Below, in pieces: positions 28,936 to 36,945 of a stretch of 64,000 nt of DNA. The stretch spans positions 1,592,001 to 1,656,000 of the forward strand of contig NZ_CP043311.1 of assembly GCF_008807375.1 (NCBI RefSeq), read 5' to 3'. A program made the translations under genes and the position numbers. Source of the DNA: Pseudomonas lalkuanensis. GTDB lineage: Bacteria > Pseudomonadota > Gammaproteobacteria > Pseudomonadales > Pseudomonadaceae. Numbering within the stretch: position 1 is the stretch's first letter; each line of letters begins with the position of its first letter. The notes beneath the pieces are model-generated. The model did not search any database. It was not told the origin of the DNA and was given only the letters and a program-made list of their open reading frames with translations.

Positions 28936-30228
28936 ATGAAGTACCTGGCACTCGCCCTCAGCCTGAACCTTGCCGGCCTGCCTTCCGCGGCGCTGGCCTG
29001 GTCCAACCACGCCCTGGGAACCGCCCTGGCGCTGGCGGACCAGCCGCAGATCAGGGACGCGCAGCCGGTGCAGGTGGAAAGCCTGGAATCCTTCCTGGAC
29101 GAGGAGGGCGTGGCCCTGGAGCAGTTGCTGGACGAGCAGGAGGAGTTCTTCCGCGAGAACCTTCCGGGCTACCCGGAACGACCTGATGAACTGCGCTGGG
29201 TGCCGACCCATGGCGGTGATCACCGCAGGGCTTTCCTGACGGCGCTGCGGGTGAACCCCGAGATCAGGCTGGCCTACTTCGTCCAGGCCCTGCCGGGGAT
29301 GGACTGGAATGGTCGCCCAGCCCTCGATGCCTCCGACGTACTGGTGTTCCACAAGCTCAGCCTGTGGCGCGAATGGCGCTTCTACCAGGTGCAGCCCGGC
29401 GAGATGCTGCCCGCCCTGGCGGTCGTGGCCAGTGCCGCCGATGAGCCGGATTACGGCCACGACATCAACCTGTTCAGCGACAACCCGGGTGAAGCCGGTG
29501 CCCGCTACAACTTCGGCAAGCAGCCCTTCGGCGACGCGCGTTTCGAGTACTCATCCCAGGCACCGTTCCATATCGGCTACTACCACGAGGACGACCTCAT
29601 CTACCGCTCCGCGCCCTATCTGGCGCGCACCTACCCCGAAGTGCGGGTCCACCAGTACCTGGGCCTCGCGCGCTTCGCTTTCGAGAGCGGCCACCCGTAC
29701 TGGGGTTATCGCTTCCTCGGCTGGGGCCTGCATTACATCCAGGACCTGACCCAGCCCTACCACGCCAAGGCCTTGCCAGGCCACGGCACACCCGCGCTGA
29801 TCTGGGTTGCCCTGAAGGCCGCGGTCGGCCTGGACAGCGACAAACTGGCGGCCATCGAGCAGGTGGCCAACCGGCACACCGAAGTGGAGAAGTACCAGGC
29901 CGACTGGTTGCGCAAGCTGCTGCGCGAGGGCCGCAACGACAGTCCATTCGTGCGGGCCTATGCCGACAGCCGGACGGATGCTGACTATCCGCCCTTCGAT
30001 GGCGACTCGCTGCGCCTGGTGGTGTCCCAGGAGTCCTATGACGCAGCCGACGAATTCGACGCACGCATCGGCCACTGGCTGGCGGGAGGGCAGACGCAGA
30101 CGGGGTTCAGCCAGGGCAACCAGCTCGCGCCATTACCCGACGATGTTCAACTGGACCAGGCGCTGGTGCGCCTCATCCGCCACTTCGGCGCCCACAGCCG
30201 CAACGCCACCCGGGCGACGCTCCCCTGA
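28936..30228 (+). CDS. Exported zinc-dependent phospholipase C-like protein
   Basis: This is a 430-residue secreted protein. The signal peptide MKYLALALSLNLAGLPSAAL(A) would leave Trp22 (WSNH) as the new N-terminus, as in Bacillus zinc phospholipase C and P1 nuclease, where N-terminal Trp binds zinc. GLHYIQDLTQPYHA gives His266-x3-Asp270-x5-His276, the exact spacing of the Bacillus ligands His118, Asp122, His128, and RHTEVEK (His314, Glu318) fits the last HxxxE pair with an insertion of about 25 residues. GGDHRRAF and GHDINLF may add ligands. Phospholipase C activity is inferred. It has its own upstream gap, and follows a PchP-like gene. Confidence 0.75.
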   Translation: MKYLALALSLNLAGLPSAALAWSNHALGTALALADQPQIRDAQPVQVESLESFLDEEGVALEQLLDEQEEFFRENLPGYPERPDELRWVPTHGGDHRRAFLTALRVNPEIRLAYFVQALPGMDWNGRPALDASDVLVFHKLSLWREWRFYQVQPGEMLPALAVVASAADEPDYGHDINLFSDNPGEAGARYNFGKQPFGDARFEYSSQAPFHIGYYHEDDLIYRSAPYLARTYPEVRVHQYLGLARFAFESGHPYWGYRFLGWGLHYIQDLTQPYHAKALPGHGTPALIWVALKAAVGLDSDKLAAIEQVANRHTEVEKYQADWLRKLLREGRNDSPFVRAYADSRTDADYPPFDGDSLRLVVSQESYDAADEFDARIGHWLAGGQTQTGFSQGNQLAPLPDDVQLDQALVRLIRHFGAHSRNATRATLP

Positions 30229-30267
30229 GGGATGCTGCTCATCTTGTGGGGAACCCTGGATAGAACA

Positions 30268-30288
30268 GGGGCGCCATTTCGGCGCCCC
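30268..30288. terminator. Possible terminator between convergent genes
   Basis: GGGGCGCC and GGCGCCCC pair around ATTTC, 40 bases after the phospholipase-like gene and 6 bases beyond the end of the sulfatase gene on the other strand. T-tracts are weak, so efficiency is doubtful. Confidence 0.6.
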
Positions 30289-30293
30289 TTCGC

Positions 30294-32627
30294 TTAGTGA
30301 TACTGCTGCAACCTCAACTCGGTGCTTTCGGGCAGCACGGCGCGCTCGTTGCCGGGATTTTCCAGCTCGTTCTCCAGGGCGTCCTGCTGCCGGCTCAACA
30401 GGCCGAAGAGCGTGGTGATCGGGTGCAGCGGGCGTTTCTGCGCCACCTGGGTATTGGCCTCGGCGGCCACGGCGGCCTGCGGCAGCGGTTCGGTGGTGAC
30501 GCGGAAGTCGCTGATCTCGATCACGCCACGACCCTCGGCCAGCAGGTGGAAGGAGAATGCCTTGCGCGCTTCCGGGTTGTCGAAAGCGAAAGTGACCTTC
30601 AGCGGCTTGCCCTGCTTGAGCAGCGGCAATTCGGGAATCGGCAGCGCCACGTCACGCTCGAATTCCTTGGCCTTGAGTCGCAACTGGGCACCTTGCTTGT
30701 CCATGCGCAGGACCTTGATGCTCATCTGCACGCTGGTGCGGCTGTTCTTCGGCAGTTCCATGTACTGGGCGCCGATCAGGTTGTCCGCCCAGTCATCCCG
30801 GGCCTTCTCCTTGAGACGAATACGGTCGCGGGTGGCGAACTGGTATTCCTGGCCGAGGCTGCCGCCCTGCAGGGACTGGTCCAGAAGCGAAGCACGCTGG
30901 GCGATCATGCGCGCCTTCTTGCCGCTGTAGCTGCCCAGGTAACGGGCTTCGTCGGCAATGAAGCCCTCGCTCTGGTAGCGCCGGCAGACCTGGCGGAAAT
31001 CGCATTCGGTGAAGGTGTCCTTGCCATCGTGGTAGCGCAGCTTGCCGTTGGTGTAGGACATGATCTCGCGGCCGCTTTCGTAGTCGCGGAACAGCGAACG
31101 GCCAGAGAGGTTCTGCGGCACGCGGTAGCCGAAGTAGTCGAGGATGGACGCAGTCAGGTCGACATGGCCGTACACACCGCTCTTGATCGGCGGCAGCGCT
31201 GCCTGCTCGGGCGCCAGCACCAGGTTGAAGCCCCAGGCGGAGGCGAGGCGGACGTTTTCGATGCCGTGGGATTCGTCCGAGGTGACGATCACCAGGGTGT
31301 CCTTCAGTACGCCCTGTTTCTCCAGGCCGGAGAGGAAGGCGTCCACGGCGTCATCCAGGTAGGCGATGGCGGCTTTCTTCGAGTCCGGGTAGCGCATCAG
31401 GTAGTCGACCGGGGCCGAGTAGGGCTGGTGGGTACCGACGGTGAGCAGGGTGAGCATCCACGGCTTCTTCTGGTGGCGCAGTTGCTTCACGTAGGCCTGC
31501 GCACCCTCGAAGAAGGCCTTGTCGTCCATGCCCCAGGGGAACTCCAGGTAGGCCTTGTTGCGGAACCAGTTGCGCCCAAGGGTCTTGTCGAAGCCCATCT
31601 GCGGCATGATCTTGTCCTTGGCCATGAAGCGCAGCCCGGCACCCTGCAGGAAGTGGGTGCTGAAGCCGTGCTGGTGCATCTGCGAGGGCAGGCAGGCCTT
31701 GGCGCGCGCCGGGTTGTTGAGCAGTTCCAGTCCCTTGGGCGTGCCGGAGTCCAGCTTGCTGTAGTCGCCGCAGAGCATGGCGTACAGGCCGCGAATGGTC
31801 TGGTGGCTGTGCAGCACGTAGTCCGGAGTGGTCATGGCGCGTTCGGCCCAGGTGCTGAGCTTGGGCATCAGCGAATCCTGGTAGCTGCTGTTGATTGCGG
31901 CACGGTTGGCGGCGATATAGGCGCCGGGAATGCCTTCCAGGGTAATCACCAGGACGTTGCGCGCACGGCCAGGGCCGGCGAGCAGGGGCGTGCCGTCGAG
32001 GTCCAGGCGCGCCAGACCGGCGATGTCCGGCGGCACTTCCGGCTGGTCGCCGTCGAGCCAGTCTTCGACCGCCAGTTGGCCGCTACTGACGGCGCTGGCC
32101 ATCAGCTTGTGCGGCAGGTTGAACTGCTTCCACTGGTCGGCATCGCTGGGCTGCACCGTTTGCAGGGTGACGTACCCGGTCAGCAGCGCGGCCGGCGCGG
32201 CGAACCATTTCCAGTTCAGCGGATCGTGGCGGCGCCGCCAGAACAGCAGGCAGGCCAGGACGCCGGCACCGAGCGCCAGACCCAGGTAGGGATGGGTGAT
32301 GCCGCCGCCCTGGGTGGAATGGCTGACGAATTGCGGGTCGAGCAGGTACTTGATGTCACCCGGTTCCGGCATGCGGCCGACGGCGCCCACCAGTTCGGCG
32401 TTGCCGAGGATCATCACGCTCCAGAGCAGCATCAGCGGCAATGCCAGCCACAGCGAGCGGCTGTAGATCAGTACGACCAGGAAGCTGCCGAAGGCGAGGT
32501 CGGAGAGGTAGCCGAAGGGGTTGGACCAGCCCAGCCAGTAGCGGCTGGCGAGGGGAATCACCAGGAACAGTACGCCGAGTGTTGCCAGCGATAGGGTTTG
32601 CGACAGCCAGTGGCTGGATGGACGCAC
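30294..32627 (-). CDS. LTA synthase family / sulfatase-fold membrane phosphotransferase
   Basis: This 777-residue inner-membrane protein has about five N-terminal spans, then an alkaline phosphatase/sulfatase-fold periplasmic domain (from about residue 220). NVLVITLEGIPGAYI holds the first metal ligand, HSHQTIRGLYAMLCGDYS the probable nucleophilic Thr, and TLVIVTSDESHGIENV plus YGHVDLTASILDYFG later ligands. Relatives transfer phosphoglycerol or phosphoethanolamine to glycans or lipids (LtaS, OpgB, EptA types). The exact acceptor is unknown. A C-terminal region of about 170 residues (from about 600) resembles a beta-rich accessory domain. The start at 32627 is accepted because hydrophobic spans begin soon after. 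Confidence 0.88.
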   Translation of the reverse strand: MRPSSHWLSQTLSLATLGVLFLVIPLASRYWLGWSNPFGYLSDLAFGSFLVVLIYSRSLWLALPLMLLWSVMILGNAELVGAVGRMPEPGDIKYLLDPQFVSHSTQGGGITHPYLGLALGAGVLACLLFWRRRHDPLNWKWFAAPAALLTGYVTLQTVQPSDADQWKQFNLPHKLMASAVSSGQLAVEDWLDGDQPEVPPDIAGLARLDLDGTPLLAGPGRARNVLVITLEGIPGAYIAANRAAINSSYQDSLMPKLSTWAERAMTTPDYVLHSHQTIRGLYAMLCGDYSKLDSGTPKGLELLNNPARAKACLPSQMHQHGFSTHFLQGAGLRFMAKDKIMPQMGFDKTLGRNWFRNKAYLEFPWGMDDKAFFEGAQAYVKQLRHQKKPWMLTLLTVGTHQPYSAPVDYLMRYPDSKKAAIAYLDDAVDAFLSGLEKQGVLKDTLVIVTSDESHGIENVRLASAWGFNLVLAPEQAALPPIKSGVYGHVDLTASILDYFGYRVPQNLSGRSLFRDYESGREIMSYTNGKLRYHDGKDTFTECDFRQVCRRYQSEGFIADEARYLGSYSGKKARMIAQRASLLDQSLQGGSLGQEYQFATRDRIRLKEKARDDWADNLIGAQYMELPKNSRTSVQMSIKVLRMDKQGAQLRLKAKEFERDVALPIPELPLLKQGKPLKVTFAFDNPEARKAFSFHLLAEGRGVIEISDFRVTTEPLPQAAVAAEANTQVAQKRPLHPITTLFGLLSRQQDALENELENPGNERAVLPESTELRLQQYH

Positions 32628-32899
32628 AGGAACTCCTGAGATGGGACAGTGAGAATCCGTCGGGTGATGCCGGAATACATGAAGGCCGCGTGTGCGACGA
32701 CATGATTCTGAAACATCGTTGTGCTAGCGACCAGTAGACAGTTTTGCAGAATGAAAATTCAGGCTGACTCGTTCGGTTTGTCCCGCGATGAAAGTCGGAT
32801 TTGACGGGTTTCGTGGTGCCTGCGCCGGATGCCCGGCGCGCGTGGTTAGCCGGCCGGCCAGCAGGTAGAATGCCGCTTCGAATTTCAGAGGTAGCGAAG
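32628..32899. promoter_or_regulatory. Divergent region, sulfatase gene / cvfB
   Basis: These 272 bp contain both promoters. ATAGTTTTGCAGAATG-like AT-rich sequence near 32738-32753 (GACAGTTTTGCAGAATGAAAATTC) may be a promoter. The cvfB start at 32900 has AGAGGTAGCGA upstream. No terminator or operator is evident. Confidence 0.35.
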
Positions 32900-33736
32900 A
32901 TGGCACTTTTCGGGCGTTTCAATTCACTTCAGGTGGCCAAGCACACCGAGTTCGGTCTGTACCTGGATGGCGGCCCGGATGGCGAAATCCTCCTGCCGCG
33001 GCGCTACGTACCCAAGGATCAGCCTACCGAAGTGGGCGACTGGCTGAACGTCTTCCTTTACCTGGACAGCGAAGACCGTCCGGTGGCCACTACCCTCAAG
33101 CCCAAGGTCCAGGTCGGCGGCTTCGCCAGCCTCAAGGTCGTGGAAATCAACCGCATCGGCCTGTTCCTCGACTGGGGCCTGCCCAAGGACCTGCTGTTGC
33201 CGCATTCGGAGGAGAAGCGCCCGCTGCAGGTCGGCGACTATTGCGTGGTGCACGTCTACCTCGACAAGCGGACCCGCCGCATCACCGCTACCGCCCGGCT
33301 GGACCGCTACCTGGACCAGACCCCGCCGCGCTACAAGACCGGCCAGGAAGTCGACCTGCTGGTGGTGGACAAGACCGACCTCGGCTTCAAGGCGATCATC
33401 GACGGCAAGCACTGGGGCCTGATCCACAAGAACGAGATGTTCAAGTTCGTGCGCAGTGGCATGCGCGAGAAGGGCTATATCAAGGAAATCCGTGCCGACG
33501 GCAAGATCAGCCTGAGCCTGCAGCCCCTGGGCGCCGAGGCGGTCAGCGGCCTGGGCGAGCAGATCATCGCCGCGCTGCGTGCCGAAGGTGGGACGCTGAA
33601 ACTGTCCGACAAGAGCCCGCCGGAACTGATCAGCCAGCGTTTCGGCGTCAGCAAGGGTAACTTCAAGAAGGCCATCGGCGGCCTCTACAAGCAGGGGCTG
33701 ATCCGCATCGAAGACGATCGTATCGAACTGCTCTGA
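32900..33736 (+). CDS. CvfB-family S1-domain RNA-binding protein
   Basis: The 278-residue protein has three S1-like beta barrels followed by a winged helix: FNSLQVAKHTEFGLYLDG (S1-1), FASLKVVEINRIGLFLDWGL (S1-2) and VDLLVVDKTDLGFKAIIDGK (S1-3), then ISQRFGVSKGNFKKAIGGLY (winged helix). That is the CvfB/YitL organisation, known as an RNA-binding virulence regulator in Staphylococcus. The ATG at 32900 gives the family start MALFGRFNSLQV with an AGAGGTAG ribosome site; an upstream-open 33 codons is ignored. A terminator follows, so it is monocistronic. Confidence 0.92.
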   Translation: MALFGRFNSLQVAKHTEFGLYLDGGPDGEILLPRRYVPKDQPTEVGDWLNVFLYLDSEDRPVATTLKPKVQVGGFASLKVVEINRIGLFLDWGLPKDLLLPHSEEKRPLQVGDYCVVHVYLDKRTRRITATARLDRYLDQTPPRYKTGQEVDLLVVDKTDLGFKAIIDGKHWGLIHKNEMFKFVRSGMREKGYIKEIRADGKISLSLQPLGAEAVSGLGEQIIAALRAEGGTLKLSDKSPPELISQRFGVSKGNFKKAIGGLYKQGLIRIEDDRIELL

Positions 33737-33773
33737 TCCCTCTGCAGGCCGCGCCTGGCGCGGCATTGCATAC

Positions 33774-33814
33774 AAAGCCCCTGGCCCGGCGCGCACCCGG
33801 GCCGGGGGCTTTGC
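33774..33814 (+). terminator. Rho-independent terminator of cvfB
   Basis: AAAGCCCC-T-GGCCCGG pairs with CCGGGCC-G-GGGGCTTT in a long GC stem, followed by GCCTTTC, 37 bases after the stop. Confidence 0.88.
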
Positions 33815-33992
33815 CTTTCAGTGGTCTTGCAAATTGCACGCTGCAAACTCCTGGAATCGTGCGCAATGCATGGAAAAATTTGTTCAAAAAATTTGCAAAC
33901 GACTGATTTATTTGGCGTTTCCGTTGTCATAGCGCTGGCATGCACGCTGCAAACGAGGTGCAGGAGCAATCATTTTTCTGGGAGAGAAAGAC
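33815..33992. promoter_or_regulatory. AT-rich control region of the DUF3509 gene with direct repeats
   Basis: The 14-mer TGCACGCTGCAAAC occurs at 33835-33848 and again at 33941-33954. Between them lies AAAAATTTGTTCAAAAAATTTGC and TTTGCAAACGACTGATTTATTTGG, unusually AT-rich for this genome. GGGAGAGAAAGAC before 33993 is the ribosome site. The repeats look like sites for a regulator or a recombination scar. Confidence 0.6.
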
Positions 33993-34253
33993 ATGGATCT
34001 GGATTTTGACAAGCTGATCAGCGCCTTTCCGGAATACGAGCTGAGCACCAAGCGTCGGCCCGATGGTGGCTTTGTGCTGACGCTGGAGCGCGATGGGAAA
34101 TTCTTCCAGCGCGTGGTGGCGGCGACGGCGCAGTTGGATTGGCTGGTCAGCACGCTCAAGCGCGACCTGGCGCTGGAGCATGGAGAAGTTCCACCGGTGG
34201 ATTCGCTGAAGGTGTTACACCGAAAGCCTCTGCCGCGCTATCTGCGCGCCTGA
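33993..34253 (+). CDS. DUF3509 family protein (86 aa)
   Basis: The short soluble protein shows the DUF3509 core: MDLDFDKLISAFPEYELSTK, then RPDGGFVLTLERDGKFFQRV, a 'hot' helix LDWLVSTLKRDLAL and a C-terminal end LHRKPLPRYLRA. The family is nearly confined to Pseudomonas and has no known function. A very good ribosome site (GGGAGAG) supports the start. The unusual AT-rich upstream region with two 14-bp repeats suggests regulated expression. It converges with the lipoprotein gene 46 bases away. Confidence 0.85.
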   Translation: MDLDFDKLISAFPEYELSTKRRPDGGFVLTLERDGKFFQRVVAATAQLDWLVSTLKRDLALEHGEVPPVDSLKVLHRKPLPRYLRA

Positions 34254-34299
34254 GGCCGACAGGCCGCGACAGGGACATCGCGGCCGGAATGGCCAGGGA

Positions 34300-34623
34300 T
34301 CAGGTCTCGATCCCGGAGGGAGGCAGCATGGTGTCCTCTTCCTTGCCCTCATCCTTGTTCGACGGCGCGCGCGGTGCCTGGTCGCGAGCTTCGTCCTTCT
34401 TCTGTTCGCCCAGCAATTCCCTGGCTGAAGCCTGGGCTTCGTCCACTTTCTTGTTCAATTCGTTGACCGCTTCGCCAATGGCTTCCCGGGCGATCTCCTG
34501 GGCGGCCGCCTCGGCTTTCTCCGCCAGCTTGTTGGCCGACTCCTCGGCCAGGTCGCAGCCGGCGAGACTGGCCAGCAGGCCGGCGCCGAGCAGCAGGGCG
34601 GTGAGGCGGGGGACAGGTTTCAT
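34300..34623 (-). CDS. Small helical lipoprotein (107 aa)
   Basis: This is a lipoprotein with lipobox LASLAGC (Cys23). Asp follows the cysteine (CDLAEES), which in E. coli would keep it in the inner membrane. The mature chain is a long Ala/Glu/Lys-rich helix (residues about 24-80, LAEKAEAAAQEIAREAIGEA) likely to form a coiled coil, then a charged Pro-rich tail. No known domain. ATG at 34623 has CTGGAGAATC upstream. Function unknown; a structural or envelope-stress role is conceivable but not shown. Confidence 0.85.
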   Translation of the reverse strand: MKPVPRLTALLLGAGLLASLAGCDLAEESANKLAEKAEAAAQEIAREAIGEAVNELNKKVDEAQASARELLGEQKKDEARDQAPRAPSNKDEGKEEDTMLPPSGIET

Positions 34624-34738
34624 GCAGTGATTCTCCAGTTACGACACGCGGCGCCATCATTGCCTACGGCAGGCGCTGAGGAAACAAGCCAGTCCGGCGA
34701 TTCTGTATGCGGACGTTTCCAATTCTACGTGCATGGGA

Positions 34739-34781
34739 AAGCCCCGGGTCTACAGCGGCGACTGGATAGAGCCCGGGGCTT
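34739..34781. repeat. Long-armed hairpin (AAGCCCCGGG / CCCGGGGCTT)
   Basis: Perfect 10-base arms (34739-34748 and 34772-34781), with CTA/TAG pairs just inside, enclose about 23 bases. It lies between the divergent lipoprotein and cytochrome genes, about 125 bases before the latter, so it could be in its leader RNA. No T-tract follows, so it is not a standard terminator. Confidence 0.6.
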
Positions 34782-34905
34782 GGGGCCGGCACACGCCAAC
34801 CTCGAGTAAACTGACCGACGGATCGCAGTGGGGTTCCACGCGACGGCGCTACAGGCTCTGCTTCACTAGGCTTGGTGGGTTGGGCAACGCTGAAGCGGGG
34901 GCAAA

Positions 34906-35817
34906 ATGGGCAAGGTGCCGGGGCTGGTCAAACTCTGTTCGCTGCTCCTGGCTCCGGCAATGGCCTTCGCCCAGGACGTGACCTTCGACGATATCCAGCC
35001 GATCCTCCAGGCCCGTTGCGTGATGTGCCATGCCGGTGAAGCCGCGCCGCTCGGCCTGCAGCTTACCAGCCTCGATGAACTGCTCAAGGGCAGCAGCCGG
35101 CCGGTGGTGAAGGCAGGCGATCCCGCCGCCAGCGAGCTGATCCGGCGCCTGAAGGGCCAGAGCCAGCCGCGCATGCCGATGACGGGGCCGCCCTTTCTCA
35201 GTGATACCGAGATCGCCTTGTTCGAAGGTTGGATTGCTGGCGGCTTGCAGGCTGGCAGCCGTCCCTCGAATGCCACCGTCGCGCCTGCACCGCTGCAACG
35301 TCCCCCCGCTGGCCAGCCGGTCACCTACAGTCATGTGGCACCGATATTCGCCAGCCGCTGCGTCAAGTGTCATTCCCTCTACGGCCTGATGGGCTCCGCC
35401 CCGGAGGGCCTGCGGCTCGATTCCTATGTCGCCATTCTCGATCGCCACGAGCGCGTGCGCGTGGTGCCCGGTGCTTCCGACGCCAGTGAACTGGTGCGGC
35501 GCATACGTGGCCAGTCGCAACCGCAGATGCCCTACGACGGCCCGCCCTTTCTCAGCGACGAGGAAGTCAGCCTGATCGCGGACTGGATCGACCAGGGCGC
35601 GCGCGATGCAGAGGGCCGGCCGGCACCCAGCCCCGTGGGGTCACGGGTACGGCTGCAAGGCGTGCTGGGGGAGGGCTGGACCCTGGATTCGCTGCCACTG
35701 GTGATCGGCCCCGGCACCCGCATCGACAAGTCGCCGGGCGTCGGTGACTACGTTGAAGTGCGCGGGCGCTGGCGCGCGGACGGCCGGGTAGAGGTGGAGC
35801 GCATCCGCCGGCGCTGA
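34906..35817 (+). CDS. Exported tandem c-type cytochrome with C-terminal DUF5666-like domain
   Basis: The 303-residue protein has a signal peptide (MGKVPGLVKLCSLLLAPAMA). Two similar halves follow, each with a haem site (CVMCH near residue 38, CVKCH near 157) and the sequence RGQSQPQMPYDGPPFLSDEE or its partner LKGQSQPRMPMTGPPFLSDT at the end. This is the planctomycete-type cytochrome c domain (PF07635), duplicated. The last 60 residues (RVRLQGVLGEGWTLDSLPLV, VGDYVEVRGRWRADGRVEVE) look like a beta-barrel DUF5666 domain. It is a periplasmic diheme electron carrier of unknown partner. Confidence 0.85.
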   Translation: MGKVPGLVKLCSLLLAPAMAFAQDVTFDDIQPILQARCVMCHAGEAAPLGLQLTSLDELLKGSSRPVVKAGDPAASELIRRLKGQSQPRMPMTGPPFLSDTEIALFEGWIAGGLQAGSRPSNATVAPAPLQRPPAGQPVTYSHVAPIFASRCVKCHSLYGLMGSAPEGLRLDSYVAILDRHERVRVVPGASDASELVRRIRGQSQPQMPYDGPPFLSDEEVSLIADWIDQGARDAEGRPAPSPVGSRVRLQGVLGEGWTLDSLPLVIGPGTRIDKSPGVGDYVEVRGRWRADGRVEVERIRRR

Positions 35818-35882
35818 TCTCTGGCCGGGGGAGTTTCCCTGACTTTGCCTCCACGACGAAGCACGAAGCTGTCAGAGCCTGG

Positions 35883-36818
35883 TCAGGCCTCGGAAGGGGC
35901 GAGCGCCTTGCGTTGCTGGCGACCACGCAGCAGCTCGGCACCGCTGACCAGTACGATGCCGCCCAGCACCAGGGTCGCGCCGATGGCGAAGGACGGGTCG
36001 ATGGTTTCGCCCAGCACCAGCACGCCGAAGGTGACGCCGAACAGTGGCGTCATGAACGACAGCACCGACAGGCGCGATGCCAGGTAACGGCGCAGCAACC
36101 AGAACCAGGCCAGGTAGCTCACCAGGGCGATGACCACCACCTGGAAGGCCAGGCTGATGACGGCCTTCTGGGTCAGTTGCATGTCGGTCTTGCCGGTGCT
36201 GAACGCCACCACGGTGAGCAGCAGGACGGCGCCGAACAGCTGGTAGAAGAGGGTCTTCACCGGGTTGGCCTCGGACAGCTTCGATCCGCGGATCACCAGG
36301 GTGGTGGCGCCCCAGGCCAGGGCTCCGCACAGGGCGTAGATGTCTCCCAGCAGCGCATTGCCGGGGGCACCGGCGGGCTGGCCGAGGAAGGCCGTGGCGA
36401 TGCCGCCGAAGGCCACCAGCACGCCCAGCCACTGGATGGGCGAGAGGCGCTCCTCGGGCAGCATCAGGTGCAGGCCGAGGGCCGCGAACATGGGCGCGGT
36501 GTAGAGGAATACCGACAGGTGTGAGGCGCTGGTGTGGTTCAGCCCTTCGCCGATGAACAGGAATTCCAGGGCGAACAGCGTACCGACGGTGATGCCCGGC
36601 AGCAGGGTGCCATCATTGAAGGCGCCGCGGCCTTCCTTCCACAGCACCAGGGCGCCCAGCACCAGGGCGGCGCCGCCGGAGCGGATGGCCAGTTGCAGGA
36701 TGGAGGGCACGTCGTCCAGCGTCAGCTTGATCGCCACCTGCTGGAAGCCCCAGCAGATACAGAGGACGAACATCAATCCGCAGGCGAACCAGTCCAGGGG
36801 AAGGCGGGAGGGTTTCAT
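35883..36818 (-). CDS. EamA/DMT-family transporter
   Basis: This is a 311-residue inner-membrane protein with ten spans in two EamA repeats. It begins PLDWFACGLMFVLCICWGFQ and IKLTLDDVPSILQLAIRSGG; SHLSVFLYTAPMFAALGLHL ends the first repeat, and LSFMTPLFGVTFGVLVLGE the second. The drug/metabolite superfamily exports amino acids or small metabolites; substrate unknown. The ATG at 36818 is chosen over an upstream ATG because the cytosolic N-terminus then has normal length. It is divergent from a LysR gene that probably controls it. Confidence 0.88.
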   Translation of the reverse strand: MKPSRLPLDWFACGLMFVLCICWGFQQVAIKLTLDDVPSILQLAIRSGGAALVLGALVLWKEGRGAFNDGTLLPGITVGTLFALEFLFIGEGLNHTSASHLSVFLYTAPMFAALGLHLMLPEERLSPIQWLGVLVAFGGIATAFLGQPAGAPGNALLGDIYALCGALAWGATTLVIRGSKLSEANPVKTLFYQLFGAVLLLTVVAFSTGKTDMQLTQKAVISLAFQVVVIALVSYLAWFWLLRRYLASRLSVLSFMTPLFGVTFGVLVLGETIDPSFAIGATLVLGGIVLVSGAELLRGRQQRKALAPSEA

Positions 36819-36945
36819 CGTTCGACTCGCAAGGCAGAGGGGCGCGGCAGACGCCGCCAATGGGTGGCAGGATCGTCCCCGGCCGGCTTGCTTTCAAACG
36901 ATGATTTGTCATCATGCTTTGACTTGAACTCAAAGCGAACCCGCC
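36819..36945. promoter_or_regulatory. Divergent promoter with two inverted repeats (EamA / LysR)
   Basis: GATGATTTGTCATC (36900-36913) and CTTTGACTTGAACTCAAAG (36917-36935, 6-base arms, 7-base spacer) are perfect inverted repeats lying just before the LysR start at 36946. The first also contains a T-N11-A LysR motif. They are likely binding sites for the LysR protein, controlling itself and the transporter. Confidence 0.65.

Noticed and set aside
30297..32594. Long plus-strand open frame (about 765 codons) opposite the sulfatase gene
   Set aside because: Antisense shadow with Val/Gln/Gly-rich composition; the minus strand has membrane spans and catalytic motifs.
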